Part shown: piece after piece, positions 10,421 through 19,956 of the stretch | How positions within the stretch are numbered: position 1 is the stretch's first letter | Layout: each line of letters opens with the position of its first letter | Origin: Triticum aestivum | Taxonomy: Eukaryota; Streptophyta; Magnoliopsida; Poales; Poaceae | Length of the DNA: 64,000 bases | Direction: 5' to 3' | NCBI RefSeq assembly: GCF_018294505.1 | Contig: NC_057809.1 | Coordinates: 512,260,013-512,324,012, forward strand | Program-made: the position numbers and the translations under genes | The notes under the pieces: generated by a model | Database searches by the model: none | What the model was told of the DNA's origin: nothing | The model's input: the letters and a program-made list of their open reading frames with translations, nothing else

Positions 10421-13400
10421 ATGTCGTCCAGCGCAACAGCTCGACGTCCCTCGTCCACCTCCCCGGATGAGGATCCGTCGTCCATCTCGTCGTCCCACCG
10501 GTTCAGCCGCCTCGTCCTCCAGCTCCAAGGAGCTGCTTCGACGATCGCCTCGTCTATCGCGGCAGCTCCATCCCCACAGCGCCGCCTTAACCTGCTCCAC
10601 CGGAACCGCAGCATCCTCACCGACTCCTCGGACGAAGCCGAGGCCTACTTGGCACCACCAAAGAGGTTGTACACTCATCGCATCGCACCTTCTCCTTAAC
10701 TCGACCTCCCGACGCTGACGTGCTCCATCCTGCACCCCCATGGAGCGGCTACCTTGAAGCCGGCGCCACGGGCGACATTTCCACGATGGCTCTCCTGCAG
10801 TGCGAGGCCCCTTCGGCGGTGGCGTCCATACCAGTTGGATCTGCTGCTGTTGCTCCGGCTCTCGCTCGATCCCTCACTCGCCCAGTTGCTGCTGCTCTCC
10901 CCCTCGCTCATGCTGCTGCTCTGCTCCGATTAAGCCACACTTCAGTCGACTGAATCGACTTTTGGGTCTGTCGATTTTTAGGGGTTGGGGGGGGGGGCTC
11001 GCCGGAGTTAAGGAAGAACCACCCGCAGTGGGGACGGGGGCTCGCCGGAGAGGTACCCCACTATCTATCTTAGGGTTCAGGGTGGGGGCGGGGGGCCTAG
11101 AGGGCTAGCCGGGGCGACGATGGCGAGTTGTTTCGGGGCGGCGAGGCGGCGCTGGGGCCGGCGGTTCGGCCAGTGGTGGCTGGCAGCTCAGGGGGGTGCA
11201 GGTTGAAGATGAACTGCAGGCCCTCCCTAAACTACATGTCAAGTGCCTCTCTGCTACCATTGCGTTCAGTTTCGACAGTAGCATTCAGATTCCACAGTAA
11301 ATTTCAGTTTCGACAGTTAAGTTCAGAGTCAATAGTTTTTACCTCATCTGTTGTAGTCAGGTGGTTTTTGGTGATGTTAATTTTACATCCATTTTACATC
11401 ATCTATTGGAGATGCTATTATAATCCCACTTGAGATTGACGATGTCTGTCTTGTGCTGCTTCAGCCTTGACGTCTTATGGCTCACCGGAGCTGCTCCAAC
11501 GACAGAACGATCCGTCACAATAGAGCAGTGCCCTGGACGCCGTCTACAGATTCCTCCACACCTCCGACAGCCACCTCTGCCTCAACTGCTTTAGCGACCA
11601 ACCCAATGATGCTAAGGTCGACACGGCTACAGCAAAGAGGTTGTACACTTGTTGCATCACTTATTACTATACATTCACGTCGATCCATTAGGGCTATTTT
11701 GGTTCAACAGAAAAACATCGATCCACTGGTTGTTACCATCACTCTAAATTTCGGCATGCTCTCCTTACATAATCTCACCATATTTTTTTCGTATGCATGT
11801 CAGATATTTTACACAGTCATGCTGAACATGTAGAGAAAAAGAGAAGAGTTTTGCGCGGCAATACAATGTCATGCTGACATGGCTCCATGGTGGGTTCAAT
11901 GGCAAACCCTCCCCACCCCTCTCCAGATTGTAATCCAGAGGAAGATATCTGTTCTGAGGCGGATTCGGACGCCGTTGACCACTCCTATTTACCCCCCAAG
12001 GTGTTTGCTCTACCTTGGCATGATGATGTTAGTCATATCATGCATATGTTGCCTTGCAGTGCCTACTTTTAACATCATATATGTCATCTGCTTAGTTTAG
12101 ACATGTTCTGTGATGCCACCTGTTTAGTTTCTATATCTTATATGGGAATTATGCAGTCTCATGTCTTTTAGCCAGCCATAATATATGTGAAATGTGCAAT
12201 GCCATCCTGTTTAACCAGGCATCATATATTTGAATGATATCTTGCCCATCCTTTTCTTCATTACATTTCCATTTGTCGACAATGTTTGTACATTAAACTA
12301 CTCTTCCTGTGAATCAGCCATTTGGGTGGGAGATGGAAAAATCTGGAGTGAAAACAAGGCCTTCAGAGCAGACAGTGCTACCTGTCGAAGCAAATCTCTT
12401 GTTGGGTCCCGATAGCTCCTCAGAGATGGATTCAGAGATAGATAACCAGTCCTATTCCCCCACTGAGGTGTATGCTCTAACATGCATACGGTGTCTTGCA
12501 TTGCATAGTTTAGACATCATATACACAATATTCAACACCATGTTCTTAGTTCAGACATCATATCGAATGCCCTCTGTTTAGCATATAAATCACATATGTG
12601 AATTAAATGATGCGATCTTGATTACTTAGATGACATGTAGGTGAATTATGTCATGCGATCCTGTTTAGTTATTCATCATATCTTTGAATTATGTTATGCT
12701 ATGCTATCCAGTTTAGATAGACATCTTATATGTGAAATTATGTCATGCTATCTGTTTTAGTTAAAAAATATACATGTAAACTATTTCATGCCCTCTTTTT
12801 TCCACACTATTTATTGCATCTGTCTCTCAGACAATGTCTGTACATTCAACTATGTTTCCTGTTTATCAGCCATTTGAATTGGAGCGGGTGATGCCAGTAT
12901 CTAGCAGACTAAAAACATGGACTTCAAATAAAATAGTGCTACCTCTTGGTGGAGATAGCACCCCGGTTGTACATGCACAAGAACCAGACCTACCACACAT
13001 AACCCAAACTCTCGCAGATTGTACCCCTACTACGATGGACAGAGAACCAGCTTCACCCAATCTAACCCCAACCCAGCCGATAGTAACCCAGTTCCTGTTG
13101 ACACAGCATCATCTCCACCATAGAGCTCCCAAACAAGAGCAGTTAGTAAGGCAGTTCCAGTGCCCATAGGGCCAGTACTATCATGGCGAACCCCAACTCC
13201 ACCAGTTAGTACGCCTATTCCTGTGGAGGAAGCACAACCAGCTAGTTGTAGTTTAGCATCTATCGCATTTGATGTTGTTAAACCGTATGTGCGTATCTTC
13301 CCATCTTGGAAATATTATACTGAAGATGAAGGAAAATGCCAGTTGCAGGTGTTTGTCCATGAGTTATGTGTAAGTAATGTTATTCATGGCAATTACTTTG

Positions 13401-14353
13401 CTTCGTCCCATACATCCTACCTCCATGATGGTTATAATACAGCAAATTTTCCCATTTTTCTCTATAGAGAAGGACCGATTTGGAAACTCAGGATGAGGTA
13501 ACCTGTGCTAATACCTCTGCTATCTTCAAGAATGCTTGGTGGCAGTATCGGAATTACCTGAAGAAAACGTACTTCACCGGCAAAGAAACTCATCAAATTC
13601 CCTTACGTTCTCCTGAGACACATTTACTGGATGATGACTGGGAATGCCTTGTTCTGTACTGGTCCCGAACCAAGAATGTGGTAAGGTCTATGAGCTCATT
13701 TTCTATTTTTAAGTATTATATTCTTGCGTCTTACTGTACTCTGTTCATGTAGAACAAGTGCCTAAACCTGAAGAACAACTATTCTAATTTAAGATTCCAT
13801 TGCTACCATAGGACATAGATATATGTTTGTTTGATGCTTTTATTATGTACTAGTACTTGGCAATAGAAGACTTGGTAGTTTAATCTTGTCCACCTTACTA
13901 ATGAACTGGTTCACCGAAATGAGTTTCATATACTAGTACATGCTAAACTTGTTATGTGTTGCTTGTTTCTTCTTTTAGAATGCTGACAGAATATTGGGGA
14001 AGAGTGCCTTATTAAGCAACGGTAAAGGAAGTAATGCAGATAAGGTTCAGGATAGTGACACATCCTGTCTTGGTTTAGTGTTGGAGTTACTGGCCACTAC
14101 CGCTTGCACAAGCTATTCAAACTCACTGTCTGAATCAGTTCGGTTTGTTAGGTCTCAACTACAAGCTGAAAGACATCGATCAGCTGTGCTGCGACAAGAA
14201 GCGGAAGGACTGCGGAAGTCCCTGGAGCATTCAGATGCATACTTTCTGGTGCAACAGCAAGCGTTGAAGGATTTTAGCGCCAAACAGGACAAAGCTAATC
14301 AGCTTGCTAAGCTTATTGCCAGCATGGTGGATACCCAGGATAACGTTTCTTGA
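10421..14353 (+). CDS. TNPA-like accessory gene of CACTA-1 (multi-exon, partly decayed)
   Basis: Exons I can place by GT/AG borders: 10421-10665, 11465-11639, about 11880-12000, 12318-12467, 12870-13369, 13468-13680 and 13979-14353. The early exons repeat an acidic motif (SDEAEAYL, SEADSDAV, SSEMDSEI), each just before a splice donor. The last three encode FPSWKYYTEDEGK, then NAWWQYRNYLKKTYFTGK and LDDDWECLVLYW, then a coiled-coil tail ending QDNVS. This order of WxxYRxxLKKxYF and WxxLVxYW resembles the Ptta/En/Spm 'transposase 24' group of TNPA-like proteins, which bind subterminal repeats in CACTA elements. Exon 2 needs to cross a TAG and exon 5 has a frame break near 13160, so the product is probably defective. 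The last two introns are in phase 0 and intact. The start codon is the first ATG in the frame of exon 1. Confidence 0.55.
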
Positions 14354-14639
14354 GCTCTTCTGAAGTTGTTTCAGTTATGCTCTTGTTTTGCTGCCGCGTT
14401 TATTTGCACTGGTGGCCAATTTTGACGGCCAGTGTATATGATATGCTGCTTTGTTCCCTATATTTGCACTGGTGGCGAACTTTGATGCCCAATGGATGTA
14501 ATATGTCTAATAGCCATGATAGCCTAGCGTTAGTTGCTTGCTTATTTATTTCCTTGTTGTCTTGTTTATTTGTTTGCTTGTAGTCATTGCAGTTCTTTTT
14601 CCGCGGTTAACTAGTGGCTGCAATAACCTAATTTTTAAA

Positions 14640-15710
14640 ACTAGGGCACAATAACCATGGGCTCATATTTACTGTAGTGACACTGGGCCTCCTACGGGCC
14701 GTAGAAACAGTGGGCCTTCTACGGGCCGTAGAAATAGTAGGCCTTCTACGGGCCGTAGAAACAATGGGCCTTCTACGGGTCGTATCATCAATGGGCCTTA
14801 TACGGGCCGTATGATCGATTTTCCAAACATGGGCCAATAACAGGCCGCATTATGGCCGTAAACGGGCTAGAGTTGAAATTGTCCGTTCATGGGCCGACCG
14901 TAACGGGCCATCGTTAATAGGCCGTATTTGATGACGCTATGAAAACGGCCCAACGTATTAACAGACCACAAACGGGCCGATTGTAACCACGGGCTGAATT
15001 TGGCTCACAAGCAAAAAATGACAGTAACAGGCCGTAAGTAAACGAATGCTGGAAATGAGCCCAAGAATAAATGGGCTCTGAGAAGGCCGAAAGATAACAT
15101 GGGCTGGAAATGGCCCAACAGAATAACGGGCCGTTAATGGGTATAAAGTGATACACTGTTCATTATGGGCCAGTTTCACCACGGGCCGTTAATGGGTGTA
15201 AAGTGATACACTGTTCATTACGGGCCAGTTTCACCACGGGCCGTTAATAGGCCAAGAGTTACATAGGGCCTCATATGGGCCAAAAGACGTCATGGGCCAT
15301 ACATGGGCCAGAAGTGAAAACGGGCTGGAATCATATTGGATGCCTAGATGACGCTACTGGGCCTAATTCGGATACGGATTACGGGCCTTGGTTAGCGGGC
15401 TGTAAATGGGCTATATGTGAACAGGCCGTTAACAGGCTTTCCATGGGCCGGCCCGCCACCTTTTGACCAAGTCAAACGGGCCGGCCTTTTCACAAGAATG
15501 GGCCTCTGTTGGGCCGTGCCACGTGTCGACGTATCATAGGCGCCTTCCGTCCAATGAGTGGTTGACATATGTCCCAACGATGAGCCGACACGTGTTTCCT
15601 CCAGCCAATGATGATTTTACACGTGGAAAATCCCCATTGGTCGGGGCTGTTAACGGGTTATCGGATCCAAAACCCGACCCGATAGCTTAACGGCGTTCCG
15701 TTACGGTGGA
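14640..15710. repeat. Right subterminal array of CACTA-1: GGGCC/GGCCGTA repeats
   Basis: Several dozen copies of GGGCC, mostly as CGGGCCGTA or ATGGGCC, occur every 15-40 bp, on both strands because the core is nearly palindromic. The first part (14690-14815) is a regular array of TTCTACGGGCCGTAGAAAC-like units of about 32 bp. This differs from the left-end repeats, as expected for the asymmetric subterminal regions of CACTA elements. Confidence 0.8.
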
Positions 15711-15942
15711 TGCCACGTGTCGGTCACCCTTGACGAAAGCACTTCTGTGACGCGCGATTTATCGTCATGGAAGTGGACACTTCCGTGATGATAATTTTGG
15801 TAATGTCATGGAACACTTCTACGACAGCACAGGTATGACTATCTTGATTCTGTCATAAATTTGTCATGGATGTACATGCATGACAAAAAAGCGACCTACT
15901 GTGACAAACACGTATCATCACGGAAGTGTATTTTTTGTAGTG
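15711..15942 (-). repeat. Right end of CACTA-1 with repeated TCCGTGA/TCATGGAAGTG motifs
   Basis: The last 230 bp hold several copies of a motif read on the minus strand as TTCCGTGATGAT or TTCCATGACGAT, and finish with TTTTTTGTAGTG. These match TTCTATGACGATAATT near the left end (about 415), so the two termini share short internal repeats as well as the terminal inverted repeat. Confidence 0.75.
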
Positions 15943-16273
15943 CTAGGAGGAGAAGGGGAAGGAAGGAAGGGAGAGGAAGAGGAGAAGGAAAGGGGGGCGC
16001 GCCCCCCTCCCTAGTCCAATTTGGAATCCCTATAGGGAGGGGGCGTGGCTGCCCCTTGTGGGCTGCCTCCCCTCTTCCCTGTGGCCCATGAAGGCCCAAC
16101 TTTCCCTCGGGGGTTCCGGTAACCCTCCGGCACTCCAGTTTTCTCTGAAATCACCCGGAACACTTCCGGTGTCCGAATATAGCCGTCCAATATATCAATC
16201 TTTATGTCTCGACCATTTCGAGACTCCTTGTCATGTCCGTGATCAAATTTGGGACTCCGAACTACCTTTGGTA
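15943..16273 (+). mobile_element. Gypsy-type LTR fragment (E), right part
   Basis: Continuation of the LTR at 1-345. It carries CTCGGGGGTTCCGGTAACC and GGTGTCCGAATATAGCCGT, a phrase I know from very common Triticeae Gypsy LTRs. It is cut at 16273 by element O; the five bases before O are TGGTA, the presumed target duplication, whose partner is outside the window. Confidence 0.75.
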
Positions 16274-16458
16274 TGTCGGTGTACAAAAGTAGGGGCTCCT
16301 CCTTTTGACCCCTTTACTTGTGCGCGGGCAGTCAGAGTCGCGCCTGTAGCCACAATTAACCAAGCAGAGGAGGGAAGCCAGAGAGAAACCGAAGCACGGG
16401 ACAACCAAGGCAACGTCAAGACCAGAAACGCAGGAGAGCAAGAGGGTGAGGTGGACTC

Positions 16459-16793
16459 CCTCGGCAAGATCCTTGCCGAGGCAGCCTCCGCAGCCCCGGC
16501 AAGAGCCTTGCCGGGGCAACTTGCCCGATGCCAGCGGAGCAAGCCACCCTTGAGCCCACAGGCTCCAACCCAACCAACTACATTGGAACCAAAGCTCGGG
16601 AGGAGCCTCTATGGTGGCATGCAAAGCTTTGTCAAGATCATAAAACATGTGAGATCAGATGAGGACCAGAAGATGGTGACCCTCGGCGGGATCCTAGCCG
16701 AGGAAATCCACAAGACCCCCGGCAAGACCCTTGCCGGGGATGATTGTAACGTCACGGCAAGACCCTTGCCGGGGCCCCGGCAAGACCCTTGCC
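16459..16793 (+). repeat. Cluster of six short hairpin palindromes in the LTR of O
   Basis: Units at 16459-16481, 16494-16516, 16681-16703, 16717-16739, 16755-16771 and 16775-16793 are variants of CCGGCAAG-NNN-CTTGCCGG. The first, second and fourth have perfect 10-bp arms around a 3-bp loop. They fall in the part of the LTR before the predicted internal region, where a transcript would carry them as GC-rich stem-loops. Function unknown. Confidence 0.8.
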
Positions 16794-17097
16794 AAGGGCA
16801 TCGGCAGGGCCACTGTCAGGCCCGCGTCTGCCAAAGCTCCACCACCGTCCCCAAGCAGCTGCTAGCTCAACCAGCTAGGCAGGCACCTGTGTGGCGACGG
16901 GCGGCCTCTACACCGACCCAACAAGCACCTGCGTGGCGGCATGCGACCCTTCATGAAGGCTCCACCACCGCGCCAGCCCAGCAGCCAGCTAACATGGCGC
17001 CGCGATGCCTCATCAGCTCGGATGCGTGCCAAGGCTAGGCGAGGTGGCGACGGCTAGGACGTGCTTCCCTGGCGTCCCCGATAAAGCAAGGGGGGCA

Positions 17098-17130
17098 CGT
17101 CGGCAACGCATTAAATGCATTTGCCGACGG
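17098..17130 (+). repeat. Long hairpin in the LTR of O
   Basis: The arms CGTCGGCAA and TTGCCGACG enclose a second palindrome, GCATTAAATGC. The whole can form a nearly perfect stem-loop of about 32 bases. It could be a transcript-end structure or a protein site; nothing here tells which. Confidence 0.7.
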
Positions 17131-17450
17131 TCCCAGAGGATAGGCGTATCGACTGTAGACCTTTCCACCTCCTGTGTGCCACTATGGCAACCCCTTTTTC
17201 CTAGAAAAGGAGGCCCGAGGCGACCAGGAGAGGGATTCAGATATTTTGGGAAAAGTTGCACCCCGTAGTTAGCTTAAGAACACTCTCAAATACATCCACC
17301 AAAGTAGGACTAGGGTATTACGCATCTTTGTGGCTCGAACCTGGGTAAACGATCCGTGCGCTTCCTGCCAGACCCGCTCTTTGCACAACCTCGCGCTCGC
17401 CAACCGTAGAAGGGATCCCAGTGACCCCATAGGTGTCATTTCCACGAACA

Positions 17451-18117
17451 TCTTTGGCGCGCTGGGTAGGGGGGCGCAGTTGTGAGAATCTGGTCTAATC
17501 GGGGTAGCGGCTTCATCGTGGCCGTCGTTCCAAGGAAGAAGACGACCTGGCTTGACGGCACCATCTGCAGATGCGGTGGACGCCCGTGCAACGACAGAAA
17601 ACCTAAGTCGTGCGAAATTTTAAGCAATTTCTTTTTATATATAAGGTTATTGTCCTTGGAGGTCCTGTCCTATGTACGGAAAACCTGCATGCAAAGGGGC
17701 CCTCCCGCTATTGGCAACGCTCTTGCTCTGTTTCAAGTCCGCTCAATAGCTCAAGCAACCGCGTCGAGATCGGCAGGGTAGCCTTCCATAATCGGCAACA
17801 CTCTTGATTCTGACTCGAGTCAAGCTCGACAGTTTGAGCAGCCGTGTTGAGAGCGGTAAGGTGGTTCGCCTGGAAGCTAGCATACCCGGCAGGCTATTGG
17901 GGATCCGTCCTCGAGGCGCCGTGGCCTGGGTTACGTGCCGTCAAGCCTACCCGATTAATGTAGGGTGGACATGCAAAGGGGGATCAAACAGGACAATAAC
18001 ATGCATCATTTTAAAAAGTACTGCAGAGTTATATTACATCAATTGTTGCTGCCATTCTAACTAAAGATATAAATTGTCTTGGTCATGGACCTACAGCGGC
18101 AATGAGAAACGGGGTGC
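17451..18117 (+). other. 5' internal region of O with primer-site-like start; non-coding
   Basis: The first bases, TCTTTGGCGCGCTGGGTAGG, lie immediately after the LTR, where the tRNA primer site should be. I cannot name the tRNA. The rest holds a duplicated phrase (CCTGCATGCAAAGGGG... and GACATGCAAAGGGGG...) and no long coding frame. It acts as the downstream flank of the antisense gene ending at 18118. Confidence 0.5.
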
Positions 18118-18420
18118 CTAATCCCGGCGCAGGCCCTCCACCCTCTGGATTCCGTCGATGCGGCTGATGATGGGCTTGATACGCTCCTCGAGCGTCGCGA
18201 GGTCTGCATCCTCCGGCAAGCTCTCCAATGCAGCGTCGAAGTCGAGCTTGGGGTTCCATTGCACCACCTTGACGAGGACCTTGGTCATGGCACCCCAGCA
18301 GAGCTTCCGGGCCTCATCGGCTAGAGAGGCCGCCCTACTGGAGCGAAGATGCTCCAGGGCTCCAATGACACCCTCGAAGAATACGGTCAGCTTGGCGTTG
18401 GGACTCACGTTGCGCTCCGG
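18118..18420 (-). pseudogene. Antisense accessory gene of O, C-terminal part (split by element B)
   Basis: The minus-strand frame reads SPNAKLTVFFEGVIGALEHL, continues with LADEARKLCWGAMTKVLVKV and LDFDAALESLPEDADL, and ends at a TAG. This is the conserved tail seen in many cereal Gypsy antisense proteins, and it is structurally parallel to the tail of the coiled-coil protein in element D (VLSSTALTWILTHIYLHDP, DLDSLLEPV). Upstream it is cut at the border of element B; the other part is at 38235-41709. Comparing the two cut ends suggests that a few codons of the gene and the tip of B's LTR were lost at the junction. Function unknown. Confidence 0.7.
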
Positions 18421-19956
18421 GGATTTCCTTGAAGAGGAAAGGATGATGCAGCAAAGTAGTGTAAGTATTTCCCGCAGTTTTTGAGAACCAAGGTATCAAT
18501 CCAGTAGGAGGCTACGCGCGACTCCCTCGTACCTGCACAAAGCAAATAACTCCTCGCAACCAATGCGATAAGGGGTTGTCAATCCCTTCACGGTCACTTA
18601 CGAGAGTGAGATCTGATAGATATGATAAGATAATATTTTTGGTGTTTTTATGATAGAGATGCGAAGTAATAAAAGCAAAGGAAATAACTAAGTATTGGAA
18701 TATTAATATGATGAAGATAGACCCGGGGGCCATAGGGTTGACTAGTGGCTTCTCTCAAGAGCATAAGTATTTTACGGTGGGTGAACGAATTACTGTTGAG
18801 CAATTGACAGAATTGAGCATAGTTATGAGAATATCTAGGTATGATCATGTATATAGGCATCATGTCCGAAACAAGTAGACCGACTCCTGCCTGCATCTAC
18901 AACTATTACTCCACTCATCGACCGCTATCCAGCATGCATCTAGAGTATTAAATTCATGAAAACAGAGTAACGCCTTAAGCAAGATGACATGATGTAGAGG
19001 GATAAATTCATGCAATATGATAAAAAACCCCGTCTTGTTATCCTCGATGGCAACAATACAATACGTGCCTTACTGCCCCTACTGTCACTGGGAAAGGACA
19101 CCGCAATATCGAACACAAAGCTAAGCACTTCTCCCATTGCAAGAAAGATCAATCTAGTAGGCCAAACCAAACTGATAATTCGAAGAGACTTGCAAAGATA
19201 ACCAATCATACATAAAAGAATTCAGAGAAGATTCAAATATTGTTCATAGATAAACTTGATCATAAACCCACAATTCATCGGTCTCAACAAACACACCGCA
19301 AAAAGAAGATTACATCGAATAGATCTCCACAAGAGAGGGGGAGAACATTGTATTGAGATCCAAAAAGAGAGAAGAAGCCATCTAGCTAATAACTATGGAC
19401 CCGAAGGTCTGAGGTAAACTACTCACACTTCATCGGAGAGGCTATGGTGTTGATGTAGAAGCCCTCCGTGATGGATAACCCCTCCGGCGGAGCTCCAGAA
19501 CAGGCCCCAAGATGGGATCTCGTGGATCCAAGAAGTTACGGCGGTGGAATTAGGGTTTTGTCTCCGTATCTGATCATTTGGGGGTACGTACGTATATATA
19601 GGAGGAAGGAGTACGTCGGTGGAGCAACAGGGGGCCACGAGAGTGGAGGGCGCCGGGGAGGCCCCCTACCTCGTGGCCTCCTCCTTTGTTTCTTGACGTA
19701 GGGTCCAAGTCTCTGGATCATGTTCGGTGAGAAAATCACGTTCCCGAAGGTTTCATTCTGTTTGGACTCCGTTTGATATTCCTTTTCTTCGAAACCCTAA
19801 AATAGGCAAAAAACAGCAATTCTGGGCTGGGCCTCCGGTTAATAGGTTAGTCCCAAAAATAATATAAAAGTGGATAATAAAGCCCAATAATGTCCAAAAC
19901 AGTAGATAATATAGCATGGAGCAATCAAAAATTATAGATACATTGGAGACGTATCA
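18421..19956 (-). repeat. 3' LTR of element B
   Basis: It runs from TGATACGTCTCCAATG at 19956 down to the truncated end at 18421. Compared with the 5' LTR it lacks the terminal 23 bp; the shared sequence starts at GGATTTC. The minus-strand TATA-like run lies at about 19592-19600. Differences from the other LTR are scattered single bases. Confidence 0.8.

Larger units (their letters stand above)
346..15942 (+). mobile_element. CACTA-1: complete CACTA (En/Spm) DNA transposon, probably non-autonomous
   Basis: The left end begins CACTACAAAAAAAG and the right end finishes TTTTTTGTAGTG, an inverted repeat that continues imperfectly for about 25 bp (both ends carry TTCCGTGA/ATCCGTGA). The 3-bp target duplication CTA lies at 343-345 and 15943-15945, and the LTR reads through once the element is removed. 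The length, about 15.6 kb, is within the range of large cereal CACTA elements. Inside are left subterminal repeats, a gene fragment, nested small elements, a TNPA-like gene and a right subterminal array. No TNPD-type transposase was recognised in any frame, so it probably depended on transposase from elsewhere. Confidence 0.9.
16274..17450 (+). repeat. 5' LTR of element O
   Basis: It starts TGTCGGTGTACAAAAG and ends CACGAACA (TG...CA, 1177 bp). The downstream motif TTTGGCGCGCTGGG parallels that beside the LTR of element A (TTTAGCGCGCCAGG on the minus strand), so O and A probably use the same kind of primer and belong to related lineages. A long open frame across this LTR is not taken as a gene: it runs through hairpin repeats and matches nothing I know. 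Confidence 0.75.

Noticed and set aside
14628..14837. 69-codon frame with ARRRPT repeats
   Set aside because: Translation of the TTCTACGGGCCGTAGAA subterminal array.
14640..15700. CRISPR-like regular spacing of GGCCGTA repeats
   Set aside because: Spacing is irregular after the first few units, repeats are short and the context is a plant CACTA subterminal region.
16058..17038. 326-codon open frame in LTR O
   Set aside because: It crosses the junction of LTR E and LTR O and is made of hairpin repeats; a frame that spans an insertion border is not a real gene.
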